Positions 40,201-51,032 are shown, numbered from the stretch's first letter. The stretch: 64,000 nucleotides of DNA from Mycoplasmatota bacterium (GCA_018394295.1 CP074573.1:1302001-1366000), one strand, 5' to 3'. A program made the numbers and translations. The notes: generated by a model from the letters alone, not told the origin.

Positions 40201-40633
40201 ATTTAGTTTATTTTTGAATTCTTTTCTAAATCATTTATATAATCGATGAAAGATTTATCAATTATACAGCTTGGATTATATCTAGTAACTCTAGAATATA
40301 TCTGCCTAAATAAACTATTATAATTTATCCATTCTCTACTAAAATTTAACTTCAACCCTGTATTATTAATTAACACTAATTTTTTTCTCTTATATTCAAT
40401 TCTTGCTATTTCTTTCCATGTAAAAGAATATCTAGTTTTTTTTATAAAAATAGTCGTTTCAATAAAGATCTGTTCTGAATTTAAATACGTTTTTCTAAGT
40501 AATGATATACGTAAAACAATTGGAAAAATACAATAACCTACAATCATCATAATATGAGAGAAAGAAAAGTCATCTTCTATAAAATTAACTACGATATTCA
40601 TTAAAATAAAAGAAAGTAAATATAAACGTTCTT

Positions 40634-41791
40634 TTCAATTTAAGTGTTGATGATTATGCAAAAATCCCATATCGATATTCATAATAAGCATCTTTTAAAG
40701 ATATTGGATAATCAAAATTTAACGTATCCTTATTAGATAAATGATGATTGTATTTTAATAAGTTATACATTATATTTGCATGATCTTTTCGATTAGTTCT
40801 ATAATGTAATTGTTTTTTATATAGGTAAAATGATAAGTAATCTTGTAAATGTCTTATAGATACACCATGACTATTTTTTATAATCTTAGTAATCCCGGTA
40901 GCCAATTGATTAATATCACCTAAACTATTACCTAGATTAGTAGTATAACGTTTTTTATTAGCTATCACAGGAACTTTATCATTCTTAACACCTAAATTAT
41001 TCGCAAATTGTTGAATACATGGTTTACTGTCAGAAATAATTAAAGTTGTATCCATAAATTTATCGGTATATTTAGTGTATTTTTCCATTGATTCCGATCC
41101 AACTCCAGCTATCTCAAGCAACATATTATCATTTTCATCGATTGCAGCGACAATACATACTTTGTGATGAGATATACCTGAATATGCAGATGTATTACCT
41201 CTCTTTTTACTATGTCTAGGCATATTTGATGGTTTGGTTCCTTTAAGATTTATCTTTGTATAAATACAATCTAATTCAACTTTACTAGATAAAGTTTCTT
41301 TCATCTTTAAGTTTCTGATTGCTTTATAAAGCTTATGTCGCATATAAAAACAAGTTGTGATACTTAAATTATTATAATAAGCAGTTTCTTTTAAAGATAA
41401 TCCTGATATTTCACAATCAATAAATTTTAACCATATATCTTCAGTACATCTACTTCTATAAAGAAGAGTGTTAGATGTATCACAAAATGATTTATTACAC
41501 TCGCGACAAATGTATCTTTGAATTCCTTTGTTTGTTTTTCCATTTTTAACAAACTCAACTGAACCACAATGTGGACAATTCAAACAAATATCGCTTTTAG
41601 ATTCTATAGGGTTATTGAAAGACATAATGAAACTAAAAACATCTTCATAATTCTTTATAGATAGTTTATTTAATTCATTAATTAAATCTATTTTATTTAT
41701 CATTCTAATTACCTCACTTTATAATTTCATTATAAAGTGACTTATTACATCATAGATGTAACAATAAAAAAATATCAACACTTAAATTGAA
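40634..41791 (-). mobile_element. IS1595-family element
   Basis: About 1.16 kb with perfect 18-bp terminal inverted repeats reading TTCAATTTAAGTGTTGAT inward at both ends. It carries one intact transposase. No 8-bp target duplication is obvious. Confidence 0.85.
40654..41703 (-). CDS. IS1595/ISXO2-type transposase
   Basis: 349 residues. An N-terminal zinc ribbon (CPHCGSVEFVKNGK ... YICRECNKSF) is followed by a helix-turn-helix region (LSLKETAYYNNLSITTCFYM) and the ISXO2-like DDE domain starting at KVELDCIYTKINLKG, with HHKVCIVAAIDENDN. The frame is intact, so the element may be active. Confidence 0.9.
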   Translation of the reverse strand: MINKIDLINELNKLSIKNYEDVFSFIMSFNNPIESKSDICLNCPHCGSVEFVKNGKTNKGIQRYICRECNKSFCDTSNTLLYRSRCTEDIWLKFIDCEISGLSLKETAYYNNLSITTCFYMRHKLYKAIRNLKMKETLSSKVELDCIYTKINLKGTKPSNMPRHSKKRGNTSAYSGISHHKVCIVAAIDENDNMLLEIAGVGSESMEKYTKYTDKFMDTTLIISDSKPCIQQFANNLGVKNDKVPVIANKKRYTTNLGNSLGDINQLATGITKIIKNSHGVSIRHLQDYLSFYLYKKQLHYRTNRKDHANIMYNLLKYNHHLSNKDTLNFDYPISLKDAYYEYRYGIFA

Positions 41792-41867
41792 TTTAGCGAA
41801 TATAAAATACTTTTAAAAATACTAATAGTTAATTTTGGTTTATATATTCTCATTTTATTCACCTCTT

Positions 41868-42090
41868 CTATTCAATACCAAGTAAATCATATAGGTATTC
41901 TTGTCCTTTACTGACTGCATAAGTGCTGCCAGCAATTATACCTCCTCCCACAGCTGCAAGTAAGAATGATGTGCTTGGTATAGTACCAGCTATACCTATA
42001 CTGATTACTGATGTTCCATATGTACCTATTACCCTATTTGCATAAGTTCCTGCTAATTGAATGGCTATTTTTCCTCTCTTTGACCGTTTG
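41868..42090 (-). pseudogene. Displaced Rhs tip remnant
   Basis: About 70 open codons: KRSKRGKIAIQLAGTYANRV, then ISIGIAGTIPSTSFLLAAVG and GSTYAVSKGQEYLYDLLGIE. No start and no Rhs core remain. It ends 15 bp before the start of the IS1595-interrupted immunity gene, so the two formed a tip-immunity module. Confidence 0.6.
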
Positions 42091-42248
42091 TATTACAACT
42101 TTGTTCATTAAACCATGTATTTCATACATCAAGTCCTACAGTTGTACATTCTACAACAGTAGATACTATGTTTATTTTTTTATTATATCTAAACCAGTAA
42201 TCCATTTCAAATTTATTATCTTTTTTATTATAATTTTTGTTGCTAACT

Positions 42249-42505
42249 TTAGTTAAATATTAATTGTTTATTTATTTTTTAAATCCCGAATCTTGATGAG
42301 ATAATAAAATAAACACCTATTTTGCCAACTAAACCTCTTGTAACTGAATCTGTCTCTTAAAATCTAAGGGCTTCCTAACATTGATATCATCAGTTTATTA
42401 ATTGTTTGATTTACTCAATGTCAGGAAACCCTTTTATATTTGGAATCTTTAAGCTGTTATTTTAACATTCTTAATATCAAAACCACACTGTCGACGTGTG
42501 TTATA
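42249..42505. repeat. Hairpin-bearing repeat A, copy 2
   Basis: Shares more than 200 bp with the copy at 51295, from AGTTAAATATTAATTGTTTA through the hairpin (42366-42433) to GTGTGTTA. It lies directly downstream of the Rhs3 immunity gene. Confidence 0.8.
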
Positions 42506-42694
42506 GGTGATAAACTACTAATATCCCTAGTATTATTTAATATTATTCATAAAGTCTATAAATTGCTTAACGTATGTATAATTTGTCGAAATTTACGGTT
42601 GTATTTATCATTAATACAATATACTGCTTTGTAACATTACTGTTCCGATGTCTAAGTACTTGTGAAACAGTTGTTACCAGTACTCATATCTACA

Positions 42695-43087
42695 CTATAA
42701 ATCAATCTTTTTTAAAATTTTTAAAATCCTTCGTGCCAATTGTCTCTGTTCTTCCCAAAGTGGATGGTTTTTCAATCCATTTAGTGTCCAAAAATTCTCA
42801 TCATAAAATGAACCATCAATCGACACATCATAGAAATTTTTATTTATTTCTTTATACAAAGTAATCACAGTATCACTTATTAAACTTTGAGTATACATGA
42901 GAATTACACCGCTTTTCAAATCATTCCAAATCCAGTCGCTCGCAATATCATTTGTAATATAGTCATCAAGATTACTTAATTGTTTATATTGCTCTTCATA
43001 AGTCAAAGCCAATGTTTTTGCCTGTTCAATATAATAATCAACATCTTCCTTTCGTATTTTGTGATTTTCTTTTCTCTCTTTAAACAT
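42695..43087 (-). CDS. Immunity candidate for Rhs3
   Basis: 130 residues, soluble, helical and charged; contains VDYYIEQAKTLALTYEEQYK, ITNDIASDWIWNDLKSGV and a C-terminus rich in Arg/Lys/Leu. AAGGAGG precedes the ATG, 10 bp after the Rhs3 stop. No family name is certain. Its place makes it the partner of the Rhs3 tip. Confidence 0.65.
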   Translation of the reverse strand: MFKERKENHKIRKEDVDYYIEQAKTLALTYEEQYKQLSNLDDYITNDIASDWIWNDLKSGVILMYTQSLISDTVITLYKEINKNFYDVSIDGSFYDENFWTLNGLKNHPLWEEQRQLARRILKILKKIDL

Positions 43088-43097
43088 TTAAACCTCC

Positions 43098-46000
43098 TTA
43101 ATAGGGAAATCTTTTTGCCTTATTAAAAGAACTCGTTACTTTCCAATATGGTGCTCCATTGTAATGTCGTAAAGTTCCTGGATGATATTGTATATAACCA
43201 TAAGATACATTCATCTTGTTAGTTGCAGTGAACCCTCCATATGGATTAGACTTGCTGCGTTGCATAACACCCACTTTGTATTTGGATGACAACCGGGTAG
43301 CCATTTTCACTTTTGTTAGCGATTGCCCTTCTATTGCAGATGGATTCGTTACTATATTATTTAAATACCTTGTTGAGAATGTATCCGCAATTTTTCCTCC
43401 AGCAATACCACCACCAATACTTCCGATGAATGAGCCAAGTTCATAACTCCCTCCTAGTCCCTCACTTATATACCCACCAGCAAATGATCCTACCCCTGAT
43501 CCTATCATACTTGCACCAACGGAAGCAAACGGCGTAAATAATAATGCTGTCCCACCGATTATATCAATTCCTGCTGATATCTGACAAGCTAATTTAGAGT
43601 CTACTCCAAGAGCGTCCATTGTATTCGAAACCAGACCAGAGGTTCCTCCTACAATAAAACCAACACCAATCACTTGCATTCCTGGCACAAAACATAGAAC
43701 AGTTCCACCAACAACGGCAGCTCCTGATAATGCCCAATTCCACCAGGCATAACCACTAGGATCTACTCTCATAACTGGATTATTTCCACAATACGAATAC
43801 ATGTTGTGACCTAATATATCACCAATTTCTCCAATTAACCCATCCGAATTAATAAATCTACCAATCTCAGGATTATAATAACGACTGTTAAGATAGTACC
43901 AACCTGTCTCTTCATCATATCGATATCCACGATAACAATATGGATTTAATTTAGCTAGATCAATTCCTGAATTGTCATAAGTATCAATTTTATTTCCCCA
44001 TGCATCATATGTATATTTTACTACTTGAGTACCATTATTGTCCAGTAATGCAATGATATCTCCTTGTAAATTTCGCATATACCAGTATTCTGTTGTTACA
44101 TTATTTTTGTTGACAATCATACTGAATAATTTTCCATCTACATCGTATGTATACGTAATTTTATCAGTTGAACTTGACCGTTTTATTTCTTCATAAATAA
44201 CCTTATCACCATTTAATTGATACGTGTATTCACCATAATGGGTTTTCTTGTAGATCCTAATCCCTTGATCATTATACTTATATGTCGCAAATAATGATAC
44301 CCTATCAAAAACAGCAGTTAACTCCCTTCCCTTCCAATAATAATAATACTCATTGTTATATACAGGATTTCCTTGACCATCATAACTAGATGAATTATAT
44401 ATATCTGATAATACGGTGTCACTACTATCAACATAGGATACTCGTTTTAATTGATCTTTCCATTCACTATCATAAAAATACTTTATAATTGAAATCGGTG
44501 TTCCTGAGATTTCAAGCATTGGATCAGTGTAATTATACTCTCTAACATACTGAATATTCCCATGGTTTTCGTACTCATATGATTTAGTAACTTGTTTAGA
44601 TGGTGTATGGATATCTTCACGAAGTAGTTGATTAAGTGAATCATATTTATAATTATACTGCAGCGTTTGATTCATTGAATTATCTTTGTCAACATATTGT
44701 TTAATATTTCCGACTTCATCATAATTATAAGTCATGGTTCTAAATACTAAATCATTTTTTGACAACTCTATTTTCTTAATTCGAGTTGTTGAATTTCCAT
44801 GAACAACTGATGAATCGTCATATTCGATATCGATATTAATTTTTTGCCCATCTATTGTAATTTGAATTGTTTCTAATCGATTTAAAGCATCTGTTGAATA
44901 CTGATAATCTTTAACAACTACTCGCCCATTAACTGTTTTAAAAGTTGTTTGATCATAATTTTGAGTGTTTTCATCATATAAAAATTCAGTTGAGATTGTG
45001 ACACCAAATAGTGATTGTATATATTCATTAACATACCCTAATGTTTCATCATACCCAAATTGTAACACATTTCCTTGTTCATCGAGCACTTTTTCTAAAT
45101 TATTACTCTTATTATAATAGTAAATAGAGTTTTGACTACTTAATTGTTCAACCACAATTACTTCTTGTCCTAAACTATTGTAAACATATCGATAGTCTTT
45201 CTCTAATCTATTTGAGTAATCTTTCATTCCATCCACTACTTGATCATCATTATAACTATAGACAATTGAACTATTATTTCCAAATACCTTTGAAAGTAAT
45301 TTACCTGTTTGAATAACATAAGGTTCTCCCATTACCATTTTAGTTACTGTCTCATAATTGTTAGTCATTAAAGTGTTGATTAAATTTTCATTACTATCAA
45401 ATAACTGGACTTTTATGACATTTCCGAAATCATCATAAGTATAATAGTAAATAAAGTCATTTACATAAATCTTTTCAATTAATCCATTATGATACGTATA
45501 TCGATTAGAAGTAATAGGTGTATCAGTTGCCGGTTCTGGGCTATCATAGCCTTTAACCGTTTCTAAGTAACCAAAATCATCATAATCATATTTAATAGAG
45601 CTATTATAATTCTTAACTTCATCTAGTAAACCATTTACCGCATTGTAATCTATATCAACTTCATTTCCAAATTCATCAATATACTTATCAAGATATTGGT
45701 TAAATGAATTTTCATCATAATAATTTGTTTGTTCTATGTATTCACCATGTAAATCCCCAATTTGTGTAACGAGTAATTGACCATTCTCATTATAACCAAA
45801 TGAAGATTGATATGTCTTATTGGTTTTATCTGTAAATGATTGAGTAGTTAATTTATATAAGTCATCGTATGTATAACGAATTTCTAATCCATCTGATGTT
45901 TTGACACCTAATACATTATTCAATTCGACCCTATAATAAGACTCATTTCTAATAGCTTGTCTATAATTCTCATAACCTTGTTCTAAAGTTGATGCATATG

Positions 46001-49000
46001 TGAGGTAATCTGATAAATAAAAACACTCTCCAGAACCTGTTGCCGCATAACAATAATCAGTCATTTTCCCTTTTGGATCAGTAACACCGATTAAGTTTCC
46101 AAATTCACTATAATGATATTTATTCCCAAACTCTTCAATATAAAGCTGGATATTATCAAAATATGCATATCCTGTACCTTGGTACACAAGCCGAATTTTT
46201 AAATTCACTATGTCGTCAGTTAAAATGACTGAATCTAGCTTTTGTTGCCAATCATCTACTTCACTATTCATATCTATTTTATAAGTGTTTTCATAACCAT
46301 ATACATCAGTTACGATTAACTGTATTTGTAGTTTTCGGTTATAGTTTTCTTTATCAGGTAACATTTTTGCTTCAGCCCAACCACCAAAAACAATATTTGT
46401 TCCTCTAGGTATATAATATTGACCATCTTCAGTACGACCCAAATCTATCATATTATTAAAATGATTTATATCAATTGATTGCCATAAAGATAGTTCACTA
46501 TTAAGCTGACCAGAAATACGAGCTGCACGATCCCCTAAAATTTCATCAAAGACTGTTGCTCTAGCAGCATAAGGAACATTTGAAAAATAACCTACCCAAT
46601 TTGAACTGTTGTCTTCAAATGAATCATCTAAGATCATATTATTCTCTTCTTCAATATAATTTCGATTGATATGTATGTTATCAAAATTGGCAGATGAAGT
46701 TGAATCTTGATTAGAAACAGTAACCTCATTTTGAAGTGCTATAGTTAATGGTGTGTTATTTTGAGTGACTTCAAATTCAATGAAATAATATTGCCATCCT
46801 GGCTGATTATAAATTTTTTTAGGCGAGCTTTCAAGTAGTGTTATATATTGGCTATTATAATTTTCTATCGCTAAATAAGCCCCTGTCGTATTATTTGGGT
46901 TTTTAATAAGGCCTGATAAGGTATATATTCCTTTATCCAATACTAAATCTTGTCTTAATTCAATATCGCTATTTACAGTGTTTACAATCATAAAGCTACT
47001 ATTCCCGAATACACCATCATTTGAGTGAATTGTTGTTCCATTTGCTGAACCGTTATATATATACCATCCATTCGGATGTGATAAAAATGTTAGGTCTTCA
47101 AAACTGTAATCTTTCACAGGGTTAAACTTATCCTTTTTTGTATTGGATTCGGATATTAATTTATGATTTTGATTGTACATGAATATATCAAAATCATCGT
47201 ATTTGTAATCATAAATATTTTGATAAGCAAGAAATTTGGCGTTTCCATTACTATCCGCAACATTCACTGTATGACCATAATTATCAAAGGTATATCTTAT
47301 ACTTTTTCCGTAAACATCAGTAAACGTTGTTGCTTTTGTGGCATAGGTTATATCTACCCATTCACCAAGACTTGAACCATTAAATTGTTGAATTGTTTTG
47401 ACCTGACCTAAGCTGTTATATTGGTAACTTACACCTGGAGTTGTACTATTTTTAGCTTGTGTTAAACCATAATCATTATCATAATCATAATCATTAATCC
47501 CCTCAGATGCTGATCCTATATAATAGTGGATAACCTGATCTAAATAAGGTGTACCACTTCCATATTTAAACTCTATCCATTTCAGAAGTGAATATTTATT
47601 ATCACTCTTTTTTTTAACGATTTGTAATTCAACTAAAAGGTTATTTGAGTATAAATATTTATTATAATTACCTATAGCATCCGTTACACGATCAATTACA
47701 TAATTTTGTCCATTATTTATTGTCACATGGGTAATTACTAACTCATTTTCATACTTGTCTAAAGTTTTATTATAACTTGTATAATCCCTAACCTTTTTTA
47801 ATATGTATTCTCTATCGGTATCTTGTCCACCAGAAATTAATTCAAACTCTTTTATGTTATAATTCTTATCAAATAATTTGACTGTATTATAATATAAGAC
47901 TTCACCGTTACTATCAGTTTGACTATTACTAAGTCGCATAATCGTACCTGTACCATTTTCGGCTAATCCACAAATCCCATCATTTTCTATTTCACTTTGT
48001 TCAATTATATTATAGAAGTAAATTCCTCCTGTTCCTCCTATAAAACATGTACAATCTTTTTTTTCATCAAACACATAATATTGCTTAGTTCCATCTCCAT
48101 CTAAATGATAATATAAGTTATTTTCTTTATCATAAAAAATACGTTGATCAAAATTTACACTCCAACCATATCCGTACCCTTTATTCACATTTCGATTTAC
48201 ATAATTATAAACATGTTGAAGGCTGTAAGAATTCCGCTCTGTACTAGTTTGATAAAGCGTGTTAATAAACGTTAAATTGCCAGTATAATCGTTTACATAT
48301 CCTATTCCTGCTTCACCTGCATTTTGAGTATGATAGGTCCAATAATCTTCAATTCCAACTTGTTCATTAAATCCGATTTTAACAACTGGTTTAAGTGGAA
48401 TACTCGTAACACTTGAAGAATTAAAATAGACATAATTACTAGTTAAATTTTCATTATTGTTACGTAATTCTACAGTTCCTTTTGTTTCCTTATTGCTGAC
48501 CCAAATTTGCATTAACTTGGTAAAATCCCAAAAGTAAGTAGTCTTATTGTTATATGTATCTAATATATCATCATAAACTTTATCACTATTTGATAAATTC
48601 TCATAATCAAAAATACGGTAAAAGCCTTCTAAATTTGGTAAATTCGAACCAGTAATATCAGTATAATTTTCAGAGGAACTTACACCATACAAATTAATTT
48701 GACATACAGAACTACAACTCTTACTGTAAACATTCAATTCAAGTAATGCATAATTGATAATCTTTGTATCAAGAAATTGACTTAAATCAAATTCTAAATA
48801 ACTTCTATAAACTGTGCTTGACCTATTCCCAACTTTTAAAAATGAATTATCATATGGATTACTAGAACCTTTAATGACATATTTATCTCTAATAGATGTT
48901 GTTGAAGTATGCGACATTTTAATTGTAGGGTCAATTTTGATTGGGAATTGACGTTCACTACTCCTTATCCATTCATCATTAGGAATAATTTTTATTTCGT

Positions 49001-49853
49001 ACTGATGATTACCTTGTTCTGTAATACTTAACTGTACATCTTCACTGATTTCTCCTTTCGCATCAATCATATATAATGAATCAAAATGAAGAATTTCTTT
49101 ATTCCCATCAACAAAAATTAAATTTCCAGAATCATTATAGGAAATACTTAATCCTTTAATCTTATAATCAAAGGTTAAGCTAAAGTTTTCTATATATTGA
49201 TTTAAAATAATATTTTCTTTTACTTCTTCACCTTTTAAGATGTACTCTAAGTTAACATTTTCTAATACATTAGAGTACATAATCGATTGATGAATATTTT
49301 CTTGATTGCGAGGATCATCACTCTTTATATTTTGTTTTTGAATATCAATATTGCTAACTAAACTATTTCGTAATGACCATTCTATTTTATACCCTTCAAA
49401 ATCTAATTTAAACCGTTTATTATCTTTGATTTCTTTAGGTAATTTTATCTTATATGCATTATCTTTATTCTCATACTCACTCGTTACCTTGTTCAATGTG
49501 AGTGAATTGTTAATATCAACCCATTCATTATTTTTCAAAAAATGAACCGGTTCATCATAAATGACTTTTTCATATGAATAATCATCTTTCAAAAACACTT
49601 TCGAATATTGATCGCGTTTTTCCCTTAACTCATAGACAACATCTCGCTCATAATTTTTAATTTTTTCTTTTTTTTCTTTTTTATATAGATTATTATTTGT
49701 CTGTCCAACAACTTCAAAAAAATTTTGTATAGGTAGATTTGATAAGAAAAGTGAGAACGCTAAAATGAAAGTCACTATTATTTTCATTTTCTTTTTTGTT
49801 TTTCTACTAACATTCTTAAACAATCTAGCTTTCATAATATTTTTAAACATCAT
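43098..49853 (-). CDS. Rhs3: secreted Rhs/YD-repeat polymorphic toxin
   Basis: 2251 residues, intact. Lys-rich N-terminus and export helix (IIVTFILAFSLFLSNLP), a DNRLRE-like domain after FPIKIDPTIKM, WTYHTQNAGEAGIGYVNDYT, YD repeats, two jelly-roll-like segments (DYSFEDLTFLSHPNGW, DDSFEDNSSNW), then the core ending DPSG near 2036. The tip has Gly-rich hydrophobic stretches (to about 2160), then a basic, Tyr/Gly-rich toxin end (SNPYGGFTATNKMNVSYGYI, QYHPGTLRHYNGAPYWK). That end suggests a nucleic-acid target, but no catalytic residues can be named. Start: ATG-ATG after AAGGG. Confidence 0.94.
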   Translation of the reverse strand: MMFKNIMKARLFKNVSRKTKKKMKIIVTFILAFSLFLSNLPIQNFFEVVGQTNNNLYKKEKKEKIKNYERDVVYELREKRDQYSKVFLKDDYSYEKVIYDEPVHFLKNNEWVDINNSLTLNKVTSEYENKDNAYKIKLPKEIKDNKRFKLDFEGYKIEWSLRNSLVSNIDIQKQNIKSDDPRNQENIHQSIMYSNVLENVNLEYILKGEEVKENIILNQYIENFSLTFDYKIKGLSISYNDSGNLIFVDGNKEILHFDSLYMIDAKGEISEDVQLSITEQGNHQYEIKIIPNDEWIRSSERQFPIKIDPTIKMSHTSTTSIRDKYVIKGSSNPYDNSFLKVGNRSSTVYRSYLEFDLSQFLDTKIINYALLELNVYSKSCSSVCQINLYGVSSSENYTDITGSNLPNLEGFYRIFDYENLSNSDKVYDDILDTYNNKTTYFWDFTKLMQIWVSNKETKGTVELRNNNENLTSNYVYFNSSSVTSIPLKPVVKIGFNEQVGIEDYWTYHTQNAGEAGIGYVNDYTGNLTFINTLYQTSTERNSYSLQHVYNYVNRNVNKGYGYGWSVNFDQRIFYDKENNLYYHLDGDGTKQYYVFDEKKDCTCFIGGTGGIYFYNIIEQSEIENDGICGLAENGTGTIMRLSNSQTDSNGEVLYYNTVKLFDKNYNIKEFELISGGQDTDREYILKKVRDYTSYNKTLDKYENELVITHVTINNGQNYVIDRVTDAIGNYNKYLYSNNLLVELQIVKKKSDNKYSLLKWIEFKYGSGTPYLDQVIHYYIGSASEGINDYDYDNDYGLTQAKNSTTPGVSYQYNSLGQVKTIQQFNGSSLGEWVDITYATKATTFTDVYGKSIRYTFDNYGHTVNVADSNGNAKFLAYQNIYDYKYDDFDIFMYNQNHKLISESNTKKDKFNPVKDYSFEDLTFLSHPNGWYIYNGSANGTTIHSNDGVFGNSSFMIVNTVNSDIELRQDLVLDKGIYTLSGLIKNPNNTTGAYLAIENYNSQYITLLESSPKKIYNQPGWQYYFIEFEVTQNNTPLTIALQNEVTVSNQDSTSSANFDNIHINRNYIEEENNMILDDSFEDNSSNWVGYFSNVPYAARATVFDEILGDRAARISGQLNSELSLWQSIDINHFNNMIDLGRTEDGQYYIPRGTNIVFGGWAEAKMLPDKENYNRKLQIQLIVTDVYGYENTYKIDMNSEVDDWQQKLDSVILTDDIVNLKIRLVYQGTGYAYFDNIQLYIEEFGNKYHYSEFGNLIGVTDPKGKMTDYCYAATGSGECFYLSDYLTYASTLEQGYENYRQAIRNESYYRVELNNVLGVKTSDGLEIRYTYDDLYKLTTQSFTDKTNKTYQSSFGYNENGQLLVTQIGDLHGEYIEQTNYYDENSFNQYLDKYIDEFGNEVDIDYNAVNGLLDEVKNYNSSIKYDYDDFGYLETVKGYDSPEPATDTPITSNRYTYHNGLIEKIYVNDFIYYYTYDDFGNVIKVQLFDSNENLINTLMTNNYETVTKMVMGEPYVIQTGKLLSKVFGNNSSIVYSYNDDQVVDGMKDYSNRLEKDYRYVYNSLGQEVIVVEQLSSQNSIYYYNKSNNLEKVLDEQGNVLQFGYDETLGYVNEYIQSLFGVTISTEFLYDENTQNYDQTTFKTVNGRVVVKDYQYSTDALNRLETIQITIDGQKINIDIEYDDSSVVHGNSTTRIKKIELSKNDLVFRTMTYNYDEVGNIKQYVDKDNSMNQTLQYNYKYDSLNQLLREDIHTPSKQVTKSYEYENHGNIQYVREYNYTDPMLEISGTPISIIKYFYDSEWKDQLKRVSYVDSSDTVLSDIYNSSSYDGQGNPVYNNEYYYYWKGRELTAVFDRVSLFATYKYNDQGIRIYKKTHYGEYTYQLNGDKVIYEEIKRSSSTDKITYTYDVDGKLFSMIVNKNNVTTEYWYMRNLQGDIIALLDNNGTQVVKYTYDAWGNKIDTYDNSGIDLAKLNPYCYRGYRYDEETGWYYLNSRYYNPEIGRFINSDGLIGEIGDILGHNMYSYCGNNPVMRVDPSGYAWWNWALSGAAVVGGTVLCFVPGMQVIGVGFIVGGTSGLVSNTMDALGVDSKLACQISAGIDIIGGTALLFTPFASVGASMIGSGVGSFAGGYISEGLGGSYELGSFIGSIGGGIAGGKIADTFSTRYLNNIVTNPSAIEGQSLTKVKMATRLSSKYKVGVMQRSKSNPYGGFTATNKMNVSYGYIQYHPGTLRHYNGAPYWKVTSSFNKAKRFPY

Positions 49854-50034
49854 AATACCCTTGCACGATATCCTTGTACACTAAAAATACAAGTTCATAC
49901 TTTTCCTTTCATAACATTAATAATTGAATACATAGTTATTGTATAGTTTCTAAAATCACAATACTTCTTAGAATAATTTTTTTAATTACATATCAACTCC
50001 CCCTAATTTTATTTCATAGTATGATAACGCATTC

Positions 50035-50043
50035 ATTATAACA
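50035..50043 (-). promoter_or_regulatory. Rhs3 promoter (-10)
   Basis: Extended -10 TGTTATAAT, followed by AATGCGTTAT and preceded by TTCTACAAAATTTTACA, TTGACA and TTTTTCCAAA, the same arrangement as before Rhs1 and Rhs2. Conservation stops near 50100, where plus-strand regulator DNA begins. Confidence 0.6.
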
Positions 50044-50119
50044 TAAAAATGGATTTATTTGGAAAAATATGTCAAATTATGTAAAATTTTGTAGAATAAG
50101 TTATAAATAAAAAATTCAA

Positions 50120-50632
50120 TTGAAGCAGCAAGATTTAGCAGATAAACTTAATGTAACAAAACAAACAATTTCTAATTGGGAGACTGATAACAGAACTCCA
50201 GATGCAGATACCTTAGAAAAATTATCTATTATCTTTGATGTAACATTAGACTATTTAGTAAAAGGTATTAAATTTCCATATGGTGATATAACTAAATCCA
50301 TAAGAGAAAATTTAGGGTACACTTTGGACGAAACTACGGAAAAGATAGGTTTAAAAGATTCTTCTTATATTTATTATTTAGAGAAAGGACGTAGAAAAAC
50401 AAGCCCAGAATTTATCAAAGAATACGTAGAAAAATTAGGGGGGAATTTTGATGATTATCCTTATGATAAAATAGTAAAAAAACATGATGATTTAAAATCA
50501 ACAAACCTCATATATGGTTTAGATAAAGGTGTTTCGGTATTATATACTCTTAACAGCAATATGACTCCAGAAATACTCAAAACATTAAAAGCAGTATATA
50601 AATCATTAACCGATGACAAAGAAGAGGAATGA
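50120..50632 (+). CDS. XRE-family regulator, probably N-truncated
   Basis: 170 residues from a TTG. The HTH is visible at once: QQDLADKLNVTKQTISNWE, with the XRE signature and DYLVKG. A second HTH-like segment follows (YTLDETTEKIGLKDSSYIYY, EKGRRKTS). Most XRE domains have about 12-15 residues before this point; here a TAA lies three codons upstream and no ribosome-binding site is seen, so the first helix was probably lost at the junction with the Rhs3 upstream DNA. It ends in TGA. It heads a plus-strand set with two excisionase-like genes. Confidence 0.75.
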   Translation: MKQQDLADKLNVTKQTISNWETDNRTPDADTLEKLSIIFDVTLDYLVKGIKFPYGDITKSIRENLGYTLDETTEKIGLKDSSYIYYLEKGRRKTSPEFIKEYVEKLGGNFDDYPYDKIVKKHDDLKSTNLIYGLDKGVSVLYTLNSNMTPEILKTLKAVYKSLTDDKEEE

Positions 50633-50821
50633 TTTAATAAATATATGATATATAAGAGTAACTAAAGTTTAGCATAAATAATGTATAATGAACTGTAATT
50701 AAACTGTCAAAAAACTGCCAAAGTAAAAATAAATCAAAATTTGATAAATTAAGTGTAACACAATATTTTGATTATAAACTCTAATAAAACTCTAATTTAC
50801 ACTACAAAAATGGGAGGAATA

Positions 50822-51001
50822 ATGAACGAAGTATTAACAGTAAAAGAAATTGTTGAGTATTTACGTTGTGATATCATGACTGTTTATAAACTCATCCATG
50901 AAGGGAGAATAAAGACAGTAAATATCGGAACTGAAAAAAAGCCAAAATACAGAATTTTAAAAGAATGGTTTGAAAGTTTTTTGAATGGAACGACTGAATA
51001 A
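50822..51001 (+). CDS. Excisionase-like HTH protein 1
   Basis: 59 residues (MNEVLTVKEIVEYLRCDIMT onward), a MerR/excisionase-type winged HTH with KTVNIGTEKKPKYRILKEW. The ATG at 50822 has GGGAGG 5 nt upstream. Such proteins bend attachment-site DNA to favour excision by a tyrosine integrase. Dead copies lie at 31128 and 1928. Confidence 0.8.
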   Translation: MNEVLTVKEIVEYLRCDIMTVYKLIHEGRIKTVNIGTEKKPKYRILKEWFESFLNGTTE

Positions 51002-51032
51002 TTTATAACTAGATAGGAGTTTAAGAATAAAT

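Larger units (their letters stand above)
40203..41853 (-). pseudogene. PH-like immunity gene interrupted by IS1595
   Basis: The true 5' end is at 41853: MRIYKPKLTISIFKSIL follows GAGGTG and runs into IS1595 after about 21 codons. The rest resumes at about 40633 and ends at 40203 (RYSFTWKEIARIEYKRKKLV, NYNSLFRQIYSRVTRY). Joined, it matches the paralogue at 14135-14581 over its whole length, including two N-terminal helices. A shortened product from the ATG at 40601 is conceivable. It directly follows the tip remnant at 41868. Confidence 0.75.

Noticed and set aside
42574-42864. 96-codon plus-strand frame
   Set aside because: It is the antisense shadow of the Rhs3 immunity gene and lacks a ribosome-binding site.
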